Source of the DNA: Calycina herbarum
Taxonomy: Eukaryota > Ascomycota > Leotiomycetes > Helotiales > Pezizellaceae
Length of the DNA: 64,000 nt
NCBI GenBank assembly: GCA_001414485.1
Contig: LLEY01000001.1
Span: forward strand, 62,001 to 126,000
Reading direction: 5' to 3'
The notes below the pieces were generated by a model. It was not told where the DNA came from. It saw only the letters and a list, made by a program, of their open reading frames with translations, and ran no database searches. Made by a program: the position numbers and the translations under genes. Positions 10,247-22,082 of this stretch are shown here, one piece after another. The first letter of the stretch is position 1. Every line of letters starts with the position of its first letter.

Positions 10247-13219
10247 ATGTTTCGGGTTTTGAAAGTGCGGGGTTGTTTTCTGGGGAAGAGGGGATGGGGA
10301 GGGAGAGGCTTTAGTACGACGGGGAAAATGGGAGGGTATGCGGATACTCTTGGTAATTTGAGGATTGGGAGGGATACGAGGGTTATTTTTCAGGGGTTTA
10401 CTGGTTTGTTTTATTTAGTCCAGTCGTTGCTATGGAACACTTACTCTACTTCGTCTGGGACAATTGGAAGTATTGTTTAAAGAGGTTATGGAGAATTAGA
10501 AAGTTAATTTCTTTATTGTTTCAAACCTTTTCAAATGGTATTTTTCAATTGTCCTAGACTGTTTCGTACAATTCTTTTTGGGATCGGTGTTCGCGGAGAC
10601 TATTCATTTGTCTTACGATTTTCTAATTTCTCAAGTCATGGTTCTTATTGAGAGTCCAAAAAGCTAACAGAGTACTGAATAGGAAAACAAGTAAGCCATC
10701 CTCTTCTCGAAAGGAAGAAAGACGTGAAGTTTAACAAGAAATAGGCAACTGTCAACGCACAAGAATCCCTAAAATGGGGGACTAACATTGTTGGAGGTGT
10801 GACACCTAATAAGACGGGAGAACATTTGGGACTTCCCGTGTTACCTACTGTTCGTCGGGTATGTTTTGCCCTGCAAGTGTAGAAATTGGTATCAGTTAAC
10901 ACTTTTGACAGGCAATGGAGGTTCTAAAACCTGATGCTACGGGGATATATGTTGCTTCTCACCAAGCGCCAGCAGCTATAGAAGAAGCCATCGAAGCTCA
11001 AGTTCCATTGATTGTTGCTGTTGCTGAGCATATTCCCTTACATGACATGTTGAGGGTACGTTTGGTTCCTCCCCCCTCATCCAATTCCAAAGACTAAAAA
11101 CCAAATCTTGTGAAAAAGTAGATCCATTCAATCCTTAAAACTCAATCCACTTCCCGACTTGTGGGAGCAAACACGCCAGGAATAATCTCCGCAACAGGGA
11201 CATGTAGGATCGGGTTTCAACCAATAACGATGATAGATTGCTTTTCACCCGGCAAGATTGGGATTGTTGCGAAATCTGGGACGTTGAGTTATGAAGGTAT
11301 GTTTCTTTTCCTTTGTACTCTTTCCTTTCCATCCTCATATGGCTAATAAGCGATGTCAAACAATAGCTGTAGCATCAACCACCCGAGCCGGTCTAGGACA
11401 AACACTCTGCATCGGAATAGGAGGAGATCCTCTCCCAGGAACCACATTCCTCGACGCCCTCCAAATCTTAGAACATGATGATGAGACGGAAGGAATCATT
11501 CTCATTGGAGAAATAGGCGGAGATTCGGAATTGGAAGCTGCAGCTTGGATAAAGGAATATCGGGAAAGAGTTAAGAACCCTAAGTCAGTTCATCTTTTCA
11601 GATTTCATTTTTTCCCATCAAGAATCCGGTCATTACTCTCTGTACCTCCCTCATTGCTTCAGACCTACTCAATTAATGGTGAATATTAACCGAGAATGTC
11701 CGGATAATAATTCCAGTTTCTCTAAACATTTCACACAATGCTTAGTTAAGTAGGTGGAGAGAGCAACCATGAGACCTTGTTTAAATTGGACTGAGAATTT
11801 GAAATGTCAAACTGACAAAATGGGAAAAATAGGCCAATAGCAGCACTCATCGCAGGAATCACATATGTAGAAGGAAAAGTCATGGGTCATGCCGGCGCAT
11901 TCCTCCTTCCAGGAGATCCAGATGCCCTAACGAAAATCCGGGGATTAGAAGATGCAGGTGTGCAGATTGTTAATCACCCAGCGAAATTTGGGGAAGTAAT
12001 GAAGGGACTTCTTACACCCCGACTCCATCCTCCTACTTGGAGAAAGAGGATTTTCGGCTCTATGCTTGGCAGTGCTCAGAAACGAGGAGTTCATATGATG
12101 AGAAGACGTCCTTCGCTCCCAAATGAAACGATGAGAATGGGAGCGAGAATGAAGGAGCAGAAGAGAAATTTCTTCCTGGTCAAAGAAGATGTGGCTCTTA
12201 ATATGTTAAGAGAAAGGGGGTTCAATGCTTCAGAGTATTCCGGGAAAGGGACGACGTATACGGTGGCGATAGGGGTTGATCGAAGGACTTGTTCACCAGC
12301 TATAATTATTCCAGCAACTTCCTTAACTGAAAAGAAATCCCTTCCTTTCGACTACCTATCCGGATTCCCCCTCTCTCAAATTCCGGAAATCGCCACACAC
12401 CTTCAACTGAACGCTTCTAAAACTTCTCATACCTCATTACCGAAACTCGTAACAACACTTCTGGATATGTTCAAACAACATGAAGCCATTCGTTTAGAAG
12501 CTACTTTTGTGGAACGACTTGGTGATATAAAAATCGTGGGGGCAAATTTCATCCTCGACGAAGCGATTTTGAAGAGAAGCAGAAAGGAAAATAGTGGTAT
12601 GGGGTCTTTCCTTCAAGAAACCATCACGGAAGAAGAGAAAGAGATTGAAAGAGAAGTTGAAAAGGCAGGAATTGTGTACATCCCTCTACCGAACTCCCTC
12701 GCTTCCAGATCCGACACCTCCATCACCTCCCTAGATCGTAACATAGCAACTTTAGTAAATGGTGCCGGTCTGGCAATGAACACCATCGATGCGCTCTCCT
12801 CTCTTGGGGGTTTCTCGACGAACTTTCTAGATACTGGTGGGAAAGCGACAAGTGATACTGTGAAGAGGAGTCTGAGAATTATTCTTAGAGATAGCAGGGT
12901 AAAGGTTGTGTTTGTGAATGTTTTTGGGGGATTAACTCGGGGAGATATGATTGCCAGGGGCGTCGTGGAGGCAGTTGAGGAATTGGAGGGAGAAGAAGGG
13001 GGGATGAGGGTTCCTGTTGTTGTGAGGATTAGGGGGACGGGCGAGGAGGAAGGAAGGAAGATTGTGAGTTTTTTAGCTTTATCGATTTTTCAAGTGGCAG
13101 TAGATGTTGGAACGAAATGCTAACATTCTGGACAGATTGCTGAGTCTAAACTCCCTCTCCACGCATTTGACGATTTCGAAGAAGCAGCAGCAAAAGCTAT
13201 AGAACTCGCCAGACTCTAG
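10247..13219 (+). CDS. Fused alpha-beta succinyl-CoA ligase-like protein, eight exons with an 8-nt microexon
   Basis: Exons: 10247-10403, 10683-10690, 10745-10858, 10912-11055, 11122-11296, 11367-11583, 11833-13063, 13136-13219. All phases fit and give 709 residues. The N-terminus is basic with RGFSTTGK, like a mitochondrial presequence. An alpha-subunit-like half follows: CoA-binding ([32 protein letters not shown]) and ligase domain with GHAGA, where H291 matches the phosphohistidine of succinyl-CoA synthetase alpha. The C-terminal half resembles the beta subunit: a diverged ATP-grasp part, then [21 protein letters not shown] and [16 protein letters not shown]. Canonical enzymes keep alpha and beta as separate proteins, so this is a paralogous fusion whose substrate I cannot name. 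The 8-nt exon 2 supplies the G-K-Q of the CoA-binding motif. Introns 1 (279 nt) and 6 (249 nt) are long for this window. Confidence 0.85.
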
Positions 13220-13702
13220 ACTCCAACAGGTAGACTAAATTAAGTCCTCCGAAGAAAAGTTTCATTTCAATATTAACATAATCTTGCACACTCCAAGAGA
13301 CTCTCGGTATTCTAATTTTCGGGGACAATTGTTTCACAATATATTGGGTAGGTTACCTGAATTGTCCTAAAGAGTTAGAACAACGAAAGGTATCTACAGC
13401 CACTCTCATCCCTTATAGTTTCCGTCAAGTGAAGCCAGCCTAGAAACAGATGCCCCTTACACCTCATATTCTCCTGGGGCCCATTGCAAGAATCGACAAG
13501 AATGACGAAAAGACCAATCATTCCCAAGTTTCTTCAATCTACCTTTCATTACCAATCCAATTGCTGCTCCCTCTTCATCTTTAGTCCACTTTGCTCTCCC
13601 CCACTGCTTGTCTGACTCTTCTCGCTCTCGAAACACCTACAACAGACAGAGACTCGCTTAGCAAGTACTTAGCGAAAATAATTCACTGCTTTGTGTTTAC
13701 CA

Positions 13703-13857
13703 CAGTAGTTATGTTGCATGTCGCGTCTACCCCAAGTTTCTACCACAACCCCATCCTACAGCAAATCCACCTAGGATAGTAGTTTTGTTGCATGTCGCAT
13801 CTACCACAAGTTTAAGTTTCTACCACAAGCAAGTTCTACCACAAGTTTCCACCGCCA
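13703..13857. repeat. Imperfect tandem repeat rich in CTACCACAAGTTT
   Basis: Two copies of a roughly 70-bp unit starting AGTAGTTNTGTTGCATGTCGC are followed by three further CTACCACAAG-type submotifs. The copies differ mostly by short indels. The function is unknown. Confidence 0.65.
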
Positions 13858-14354
13858 CGCTATCTACCGCAGGGGTTAGTTGATTTGCCGTAGAACTTGT
13901 TCCCTTGGGTGGATGGATTTTGCGAAATACAACAAAACTACAATAAAAATTAGATTCATCGCAGAGGTTGGATCCTTCTAGCTTGATCCTCTTACTACAA
14001 CGCCCTCTACGGTAAATTAACTCAACGCCCATCCCCCAGGCTCTTGCCGCACTCGGAAAACAAGAGGCGGTAAGTGGTTCCGAGTCAAAAAGAATTGGTT
14101 TCCCTTTACACGAGTCGCCTTGAACAACTACATAATTTGTTCAATCATTCTTTTAGGCTCTCTGTATATTTGGCGTCGATTGTCCTACAGCCTTCTTACA
14201 AACGATTTAGTTCTTCGGGGAAATTTAGTATAATGACATTCATTATAGGTGTCGATGATGGAGGGTCTGTATCAAAGATAGCTTCGTTTTCGTGATGAGG
14301 CCCCAGGCGGATTCGTCACTATCTCCCCACGTGAAGAAAGACTCAATTAAGTAC

Positions 14355-14538
14355 TACTTCAAATGAAGTCCTCAATTTCCCAAAGCACCCACACAAGAGA
14401 ATAATACTATTATTATTACCTTTTACCTTTTTGTCAATGACCTTTTTCTTTATCTTTATAACTTGATCCCCTCTCTCTTTGTTTCGTTTGCGTATCATGT
14501 AGCTTCTTTGACAGCTTCGTAGGACTTCCTTTGAAGTA
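14355..14538. mobile_element. 184-bp inverted-repeat element (MITE candidate)
   Basis: The left arm 14355-14372 and right arm 14521-14538 are 18-nt inverted repeats of TACTTCAAANGAAGTCCT with one mismatch. The interior is AT-rich and non-coding. No target-site duplication is clear beyond a possible TA, so it could also be a hairpin-forming element. It ends about 215 bp upstream of the first amidoligase. Confidence 0.5.
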
Positions 14539-14752
14539 TTGCTCAACATAGTCTTTATCCACTTCTTCTCATATATTAACAGGAAAGCATAAAGCGGTTA
14601 TTTGAATGCGAGCGAGAATCGTATCTTTCAAATAAGCCCTATTATTGAAACTACTCATCTTCACAAACGTACAGAAGAATAACCTTCTGTCCTGTACAAC
14701 ATCACACAGATCAGAAAAAAAGGAAACTGTAGGTTAAAGAAACCCTAACCCA

Positions 14753-16342
14753 ATGCCGTACAACACCCCCACGTCATCCATAGGTTCATCCATAGGTTCT
14801 ACTCCCCAGAAGAGCCCCCTCGACGATCCCCTCCTCGTACACCAACGCCGAAAAGAACTCCAAGCAGAAAAAATAAGACAGAGCCACACGGAATGGATGT
14901 GGGATCCGCCCATCTCCCCACCCCCAACCAAGAACCGACCTCGCCTCACATTCGGCATCGAAATCGAATTCTGCATCGCATACCTTCTTCCCTCAGGGAC
15001 AATTTACCGCCACAGCTTTCCAAACGAGAACCTACCGCATACCCCAAACCCCGACCCCGAAGATCCACGTCCGGTCAGGGGAATCGCGACAACGGAGCCA
15101 GAACTGGAACCAGTAGATGGTTCTGGAAAGAGGGTGTTTGCATTCAATGCGAACCAAGCGAAAGAAGCACAACGTGAGGAGATCTACAAGCATATCATCA
15201 CTACGCTTGAAAAGGCCGGACTCCCCATTCGACAGCGATACAGCAAGGGCCAGAGGGCAGAAGATTGGACGCTGATCAGTGATGCGTCGGTGAGTCCAAT
15301 GGAGATAGACGATGAGTCGGCGGGAAACTACAATTTCATGGATGTGGAACTGGTTTCCCTAGCTTTCTACTACACCAAGGAGAGTCTCGAACAGGTAAAA
15401 CGTGTTTGCGAAATCCTTAGCAACACATATCGGATCGTTGGGGAAAAGAACCCAAGTTGTGGTCTCCACGTCCATCTTTCGTCTCGTCGTCCGCACGACG
15501 AATTTGTGAAAGATTCAGAGAGATCCGGCCACGCGCCATGTTACCACGGGTTTCACCCTAGAAACCTGACGAATTTGTGCGCTGTACTACGGGTCTTTGA
15601 AAGAGCAATTGAGCACATCCATCCAGTTCACAGACGGTCTGGTCACCGGTGGGCAGAATATTGCGAGTCGCTCTGGAAAGGAAGTATGCTTGCAAGCTTG
15701 TGCCAGCCTGCTACAAACCCGGACGGGAGGCGAGAGGGATTGAAGAGTCTGTTGTCTCTGAGAGGGGACACTAATTGCAAGGATACCTGTCTTCTCACCC
15801 AGAATTTGTTATGGGAGCGTTTAAGTTACAATACTACCCCCCTCAAGAACCCGGAAGGTAAGAGGACGGTGGAGTTTCGGGGACATGAGGCGACCTTGGA
15901 CGCTGAAGAAATTGTCCGGTGGATTAATGTTTGCACAGGCCTCGTTGAGTTTGCTGACACTGTTAAGGAAGAGGCACTAGACGAATTTCTTTGGAGTCAT
16001 ATTGACAAGAACATTGAAGACTACACCGTCATCGATTTATTAAAAGCCATTGGCTGTCCGGACGAAGCAGAGTATTACGACAAGAAGATCCGTGAACGAG
16101 AGAATGCCGAAGCAAAGGAACGTGATTTGGATCCTTCAGAAGCAATCACTACTCCCCCTCGACCCCAACAAGCTCCAAGTGAAATCCGGTTTAACTTTTA
16201 TTCTTTGGGAGCAGGTGCGAATAACGGCAACGAGGGCCTTCATCGGCTCTTGTTGCAAGTAGACAAAGATTTGGAAACCAGTGAACCTGACCTCGACCTC
16301 TCAGGGTTCAAACTAGATGATGATGATAACGACGATGACTAA
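14753..16342 (+). CDS. Putative amidoligase (Amidoligase_2 / GCS-like fold), paralogue 1
   Basis: Single exon, 529 residues. Members of the amidoligase family belong to the glutamine-synthetase/gamma-GCS-like COOH-NH2 ligase superfamily and are predicted to form ATP-dependent amide bonds; the substrates of the fungal members are unknown. The family signatures are visible in order: FGIEIEF at about 67-73 (metal/ATP-binding acidic residues), a SDASVSP strand near 177, VELVS near 198, CGLHVHLS at 236-243, RSGHRW near 295, and RTVEFRGHEATLD at 371-383. The N-terminus (about 60 residues) and the acidic C-terminus (SGFKLDDDDNDDD) look disordered. It has no signal peptide or membrane segment. A diverged paralogue sits 11.4 kb downstream on the same strand. 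Confidence 0.85.
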   Translation: MPYNTPTSSIGSSIGSTPQKSPLDDPLLVHQRRKELQAEKIRQSHTEWMWDPPISPPPTKNRPRLTFGIEIEFCIAYLLPSGTIYRHSFPNENLPHTPNPDPEDPRPVRGIATTEPELEPVDGSGKRVFAFNANQAKEAQREEIYKHIITTLEKAGLPIRQRYSKGQRAEDWTLISDASVSPMEIDDESAGNYNFMDVELVSLAFYYTKESLEQVKRVCEILSNTYRIVGEKNPSCGLHVHLSSRRPHDEFVKDSERSGHAPCYHGFHPRNLTNLCAVLRVFERAIEHIHPVHRRSGHRWAEYCESLWKGSMLASLCQPATNPDGRREGLKSLLSLRGDTNCKDTCLLTQNLLWERLSYNTTPLKNPEGKRTVEFRGHEATLDAEEIVRWINVCTGLVEFADTVKEEALDEFLWSHIDKNIEDYTVIDLLKAIGCPDEAEYYDKKIRERENAEAKERDLDPSEAITTPPRPQQAPSEIRFNFYSLGAGANNGNEGLHRLLLQVDKDLETSEPDLDLSGFKLDDDDNDDD

Positions 16343-17562
16343 CACAGTAAGATATACAAAGGGCCGGATTTGAAATCCCCCCAACCTTCAAGCGAGATGT
16401 AAGTAACTAGCTTTCTTCTTAGATTATAGCAATAATAGCTCATAACCATTTCAAGAATGAATTTGCCCAATTCCCAATATAAATGAGACATAAGCATGTA
16501 TGAACGGCATTTCCCTTGCAAAATATTATCAACATAAACGAGAGATCCCGAAAAGTGTCTTACAATAAGTGATGTAGCATCGAAATATATAGGATGACGC
16601 GGGTGAGCCAATGAAACCCATAAGCGCTACTGCAATGTACCAACACAATTACCCAGAAGAACCAAGACACATGGAGCTTGACACAGCCACGCATAATCAC
16701 GTTGGCTTGGAAGCCCCGAAATGCAACCTCAATATCTGCAAATGATCAAAGAAGGGGAGACGAGGGACCATTCAAAACACAGATATTGTGGACGAGAGGA
16801 AAATCAACAGTAATCGATATAACGTAATCAATATCAAACAAACAGGTTTGATGTCCATTCTGCTAACGATGCCCAAACCTCCTGGCAACTTTCTTGTTGG
16901 CTGGTTCTCAAATTAATGTAGTAATCAATACCAAAATAGACAAATGCAATGCTACATGAATAATGACAAAAGTATGAGAAATTGTGGAAGTGACAGCTGG
17001 TGTCACATGATTGGGAGGAAGATTCATTCTTCCACCAGTTCCATCGAGTATGAATGGGGTCTCTTGATGGATAAAAGTTTCCGGCATTAGAAGATGCAAT
17101 CTAGACACCTGACTCCGGTGGAGACCGTTACACTACGAAACCAGAGGCATGGGACCAAGATGCATATGTACCAGAACGGAAGTGTTTCGAAATATTCTCT
17201 GGGGTGTCTCGACCAAACATGCCTCTGAAAGCCAAAGAAACGAGATATGCCACTTCGTATTAAAAAATGAGGGAGAACCCGTCTTGTTTCACTTGAGGGA
17301 GGAGTCTAGAAAGCGACATTATGACTCGCGTAGAGTACTACATACTGTAGTAACCACTAACCAACAGGTGTGGAGGGGGAGAGAAGATGAAGATGAAGAT
17401 CTCCCGTCGGCTCTTCGATGGGGGTGGGTGTGAAATGGAGGGTGGAAGACGAGAGAAAACCAAAGCTCAGTTGGATCCCCACGATCTAGTTCCACACACA
17501 CCTCCCAAAAGTAGCTTAGGGCATTCCTTTGCTGGGGTTCAGAAGAGTAAGAAAATGAAAGA

Positions 17563-17600
17563 GGGGGGGGTGAAGGGGGGCGAAGGGGGGCGAAGGGGGG
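17563..17600 (+). repeat. G-quadruplex-prone tract
   Basis: Four runs of 6-8 G are separated by TGAA or CGAA spacers at 17563-17570, 17575-17580, 17585-17590 and 17595-17600. The regular 4-nt loops fit the consensus for intramolecular G-quadruplex formation. Confidence 0.75.
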
Positions 17601-18283
17601 AGAAAAGGGTGTGCCCGAAGGCCCTGACACAGACAGACACATCGAACACAGGCTATGTTGTGCAGCAATTTTGAGCAAGGAAGACGACCATTACGCGCCG
17701 AGAGAGGGCCTCTCAACGTGGGCTGGGGCAACCACCATGCCAAAAGAACTTGTTGCAGCACACCCTCAGAAGATGGAATCCTGAATCAAAAAATGTAGCC
17801 GTAGCCACTACGGATCACTGAGCCACTCGAGCCACTTCTCCACCGTCTCCGCCTCTCCACTGCCTGAGCCTGCAGTGTGATCACATGGGCGACGGGCCGC
17901 TACTGGAGGGAGATGGACATGCAAGTGCAAGTGCGGCTCTGCCCGCTTCAATGAAGAAAGGCGAAGTATTCGCGACACGTAAGTGATCGTGAAGTCTAGA
18001 TGACGGGTGGCTAAGCGGGATGTTGGTGGAAGTCGGCTCTTGAACACAAATCAAGATATTACGTAGGGTTTGATTCGAAGAAAACTCATTTTGCCGGTGA
18101 CCGGGTGCAAGTGCAGTGAGAGAAGATTTGATGTTAGCGCTGATGGCGCGGCATATTTCTGATGGAGAATGTTGATGAGGGAGAGAGGAGTCAGAGGATG
18201 TTTCGTACTTTCTTGATAAGAAAATGAGCAAGGTTCATGGGAAACATCTGACGAGGGGCATGAACTAGGGGCCCGGGCAGGGC

Positions 18284-18318
18284 TAGCAGGCCAAGCAGGT
18301 CAAGCAGGCCAAGCTAGC
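18284..18318. repeat. 10-nt tandem repeat (CAAGCAGGYC)
   Basis: About three and a half copies of AAGCAGGCC/AAGCAGGTC, bounded on both sides by GCTAGC. Non-coding. Confidence 0.6.
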
Positions 18319-20155
18319 CTAGTCCGTAGTCGCTTAGCGCCCTTTTTCCACAAGTACGAGTGAAGAAAGCGAGACAGAAAAAGACCGCAATACGGCTCGT
18401 GCTTCCCGTACCGTCTGTGCCCGCCAGAGACATTTCTCCACTTCATCCAAGACATCTGAATGCTCGACAATGCCTGACTATCAGCGGCGCATATCAGCAG
18501 CATATCATCAACCTCCCACGTTGATGTACGGTAGCAGTCGGCCTTTGAACCAGCCATCAATTCCTTGGTACTCGGTATGAACAATCAGTAACTGTTGTAC
18601 CCGTACTTCCATCAGTTCCTACCTTTTCCTCGCTTCGTCCTATTTTCGCTCAGGTCTTCGCTGCCGGAAGTAGTTGATATGTAGAGATGTCAAGAACGTT
18701 GAGTTATACTTCCTTCCACCTTGACAGTATTGAAATATAACATCCCCCCACGGAATACCTTGTTGAAAAGGCAAGTCCCCTAATGCAGAAGCCTTGGCCG
18801 CATGCAACTGATTCATCCGATCCCTTACTCTTGCTTCCCTTTCCTTCCACATGGCATGGTGATAACGGTCCGCCTTTGCTTGCATCTACCTTTTCCACTT
18901 CAGTTCAATTCCAGTTCATGTCATTCTCATCATCGTACCATCCAACATCTAGACCAGGCTTTGGCGTGGCGCCCGCACTTGGAACGATCGACCACCCTCC
19001 ATATAACCAATCATCTGCCTGAAAACGTCTTCTTCTCTTCAGTAAGAACAAGCCCCCCATTTCAACTAGGCTTCATGGTCGATGACTCCCTGTTTGTGAC
19101 CAATAAAAGGAGCCAAATCATCCACCCTAAGCTCGCAAGAACTCCACAAGCAGGATGCGCGGCATGACTGCCTGTTCATCGCCCAAATACGTGCAGAATG
19201 TTGCCGATGTAGTTATCCCGGTTAGAGCAAATGTTGACTGCTCTCATTCCTGATTTTCTCACACTCCAACCCTGAAACCTTCTCCACATCTCAATATATC
19301 CCCGAAGTCTTCTACCTCGTACTCGAGTACTCGCAGGTCTAGCTTCATTCCGTTCTGAGACTCTGTTCCCACGTCCCTCTCCGTATCTCCGTTCTCCCGA
19401 AAGAGTAACTTCCATCGGGCCCGTTTTTCCTCGTCCCGGTACTCGCACGGCGCACATGAGAGGCATTTGATCCTGCTGTTCCCATCAGAGCCGTCCTCCG
19501 GTACCATGGAGCAATGAGAGTGCTGCTGCTAAGCTCGAATCTGCACTTGTTGCCCTATCCGGTATCCTTGACTTCCCATGGCGCTAGCAGTGTACGTACG
19601 GGGATGTCTCGAAGCACGACGGCAGGCCCCAGCTTCATACATCATCCAGTATTATTTCCAAGCGATCTCTCCTCCTATCCCAGGCTCCCTCTCTCCCAAC
19701 TCCCCAGACAAGCTCGGCTTTGGAGTTGTCATACGGCCAGAGACTCTGAATGGAAGCGACAGACAACCGATGGATCGCTGGAATCCAAAATAGAAGCAAT
19801 TTGGAGGCGCGCATATTCTTTTTCTGTTGGCTACATTTCCTGGGCTCCGCGATTTCTGATTGGAGGAGAAGTGCTTCGAAGCCTTCCCTTCCTGTTCGGT
19901 CCAGAATAGGATAGCCACCGAGACGGCAACCTCCTCGCCCCGAAGTACATGGGCCGCGTACATGACGACTTACGGCGTACTGATTCCACTCCCCATCCTC
20001 CCACAGGGCCACAGCAGTTGCAGCCGCAGGATTCGCATCACGCTGACTCCTCAATATAATACCACGGTCCCAAGACGCGAATTGCGTGCGGTGGCTGGAC
20101 TTGGGTTGAAGGACAGTTTTGTCAGCAACACACATCGCGAGCCGTCCCTCCCCTT

Positions 20156-20190
20156 CCCATCCCATCCCATCCCATCCCATCCCATCCCAT
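20156..20190. repeat. CCCAT microsatellite
   Basis: Seven perfect copies of a CCCAT pentamer within a pyrimidine-rich tract. Confidence 0.85.
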
Positions 20191-20960
20191 CCCTTCCCCT
20201 TTCCCTCTTCAGGTTCCGCGCCTCCGGATTCGATTCAGGCTAGGATTGTTGAGTGATCTCTCAAGGGATCTCGGAAGAGCAACGAAGCTCACTCGGCGTA
20301 GAAGCGTTGACCCGTCGGGGATATCTACAATACTAGTACACCTATCCTGCAGAAAGACGACCTCGAGGTAGCCGTTGCCGTACATGTCCGTTGGCACCAA
20401 CGCTGGAGAATTTTGATATGGTCCCAGAAAAGGAAGAATTGCTTTCGTGCAGCACACACAACAAACACCACCAGCCTGCGAGAAGGCTCCTCCACTGTGG
20501 TCTCCTGCCATTGTTGCTTCGGGAGAGCGAGTCGCAGTACCAAACCCAATATCCAGCCAGTCAGCTCAGCCCAGGCCAGGCCAGGCCAGCCTTCCCGTTG
20601 TCCCTCGTCAGCCGTGTCCAACCTCCTATATTTTTGGGGGGATCGCTCAAGCGGCGGCCAAGGTCGGGATTGGAGCCTATCGACCGGGCCCTGTCCTGGA
20701 CCCACCAAAATTGCTGCAGATTTGTCGATTCCAGAAGTCGGTGCTTTGCGGGTGCTGTGCAGGTGGCAGCTGTGCGAAGCCTGTCCTGCGAGTGCTGCTG
20801 CTCGTCTGGTTCGACCGTTGAAGGGAATATCCGTCTCGCCAATCGCAGAATCTACGGCGAGCAATATCGCATCCATCGCATCTATCGCATCGCATCGCAA
20901 CGCAATCGTGGGAGTTGAGGACGCGCCAACGAGAAGCTCGCGCCTGTCATCCCAATATCA

Positions 20961-21004
20961 ATATCCATCCCAACATCCATTCCAACATCCATTCCAACAT
21001 CCAT
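20961..21004. repeat. 12-nt tandem repeat (CCAACATCCATT)
   Basis: Three to four copies of CCAACATCCATT upstream of RSC7. Confidence 0.8.
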
Positions 21005-21324
21005 CGCCAACAAGCTTCCTCCAGATCCGCTGAAGGCGCTGAGTGGTCCTGTCCTAACTCCAGGTTTATTGTGGGATTTTTTCGAATTCGACCAGACCAT
21101 CCACTGACTGACCAACCTACTCCCTGTTCCCACGCTGACTTTCCACTTGCCCTACTTGGCTGCTCTTCAATTCAAGCCCCCTCGCTCGGCTCGTCGCCCC
21201 TCCTGCAGCTCCCGGTCGCTCGCTTGAAGCTCCTCTATCAAACCCTCCGGCTCCACAACTTGCCTTCCACTCTTTACCCTCCGCCCTCTGCTGCCCCTCG
21301 TCCTCTTTCTTCCCACCCGTTCGC

Positions 21325-21378
21325 CACCACCACCAATACCACCAATACCACCAATACCACCAATACACCAATACCACC
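21325..21378. repeat. Minisatellite (ACCACCAAT)
   Basis: About five copies of a 9-nt ACCACCAAT-type unit in a C-rich region about 0.7 kb upstream of the RSC7 start codon. It is followed at about 21476-21490 by a long C-run. Confidence 0.75.
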
Positions 21379-22082
21379 AACACACCATCAACACCACCAA
21401 CTCACTCCCTGTACTTACCAATAGGCTCTTACAGATCTTACAGACCTTACAGACGACCCCCTTCAGGCCTTAATCCCCCCCCCCCCCCCCACTACATTAC
21501 TCCCCTCCCTCCTGCACTGGTTGTGACTGGCGCCCGCATTGTTTTGGCAGCAAGCAGCGCAGCTACTCCCTACACCTCCTTCCTCCCTGGAACAATCCGA
21601 GCGAGCTTGAGCTCGAGCTTGCGCTTGCGCACACACTTCCACAGCCAACCGTCAACCGTCCGTCAACCGTCAACCCGTCGCTCTATCAAGAAAACAGAGC
21701 CTCCTTCTTGCCTCCCCGTTACGCTGCGCAGCGCTGCGCATTCATTGCCAATCGTGGGGCACCCCTTCCCCTCACTCCAACCATTACTGGCACCTCCATC
21801 CCAACTGGACGGGTCTTGCAATTTTTGTCGATTTGTCGCGCATCGCGAACCTTTGTCCACTACCAGTACCCCCTCCAACAGCCGCGGAGACCAATCATCC
21901 ATCCCCCATCACCAGTGGAGGCCTCATCCGCGTCGACCCGGTCGCTTACACAGTAGTATATGCACCTCGAGACTTTCTATGCAGCGGAACCATCTCTCAA
22001 CTTCAATCTGTCGCGCTTCCGGGCGCAAACGCGCTGAGGGTTGAGCACTCGTGTGCTTCGTCGCTTGATCGCGCCCGTGGCA

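Larger units (their letters stand above)
13220..14752. other. Gene-free stretch with tandem and inverted repeats
   Basis: Between the ligase-like gene and the first amidoligase. It holds a motif shared with the CMC4 intron (13366-13385), an imperfect tandem repeat at about 13700-13860, and an inverted-repeat element at 14355-14538, each listed separately. Short frames here have no coding character. Confidence 0.5.
16343..22082. other. 5.7-kb gene-poor stretch upstream of RSC7
   Basis: No convincing gene. Several overlapping open frames (for example 19635-20180 minus, 20413-21033 plus, 20325-20900 minus) exist because the DNA is GC-balanced and low in stop codons. They overlap on both strands and show no domain, so I reject them. 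The last 2 kb is pyrimidine-rich and full of microsatellites, which fits a long promoter and 5' leader for RSC7 or a non-coding transcript. A possible small tail-anchored frame lies at 16908-17108 (minus) with a hydrophobic C-terminus, but support is weak. Confidence 0.5.

Noticed and set aside
18066..18080. GGGTTTGATTCGAAG as a possible tRNA B box
   Set aside because: No matching A box or cloverleaf can be drawn around it.
19635..20180. 181-codon minus-strand frame
   Set aside because: It starts in the CCCAT microsatellite (the MGWDGMGWEG repeat) and overlaps several equally long frames on the other strand.
20413..21033. 206-codon plus-strand frame upstream of RSC7
   Set aside because: Its end is a translated minisatellite (QHPFQHP) and three other long frames overlap it on both strands; no domain.
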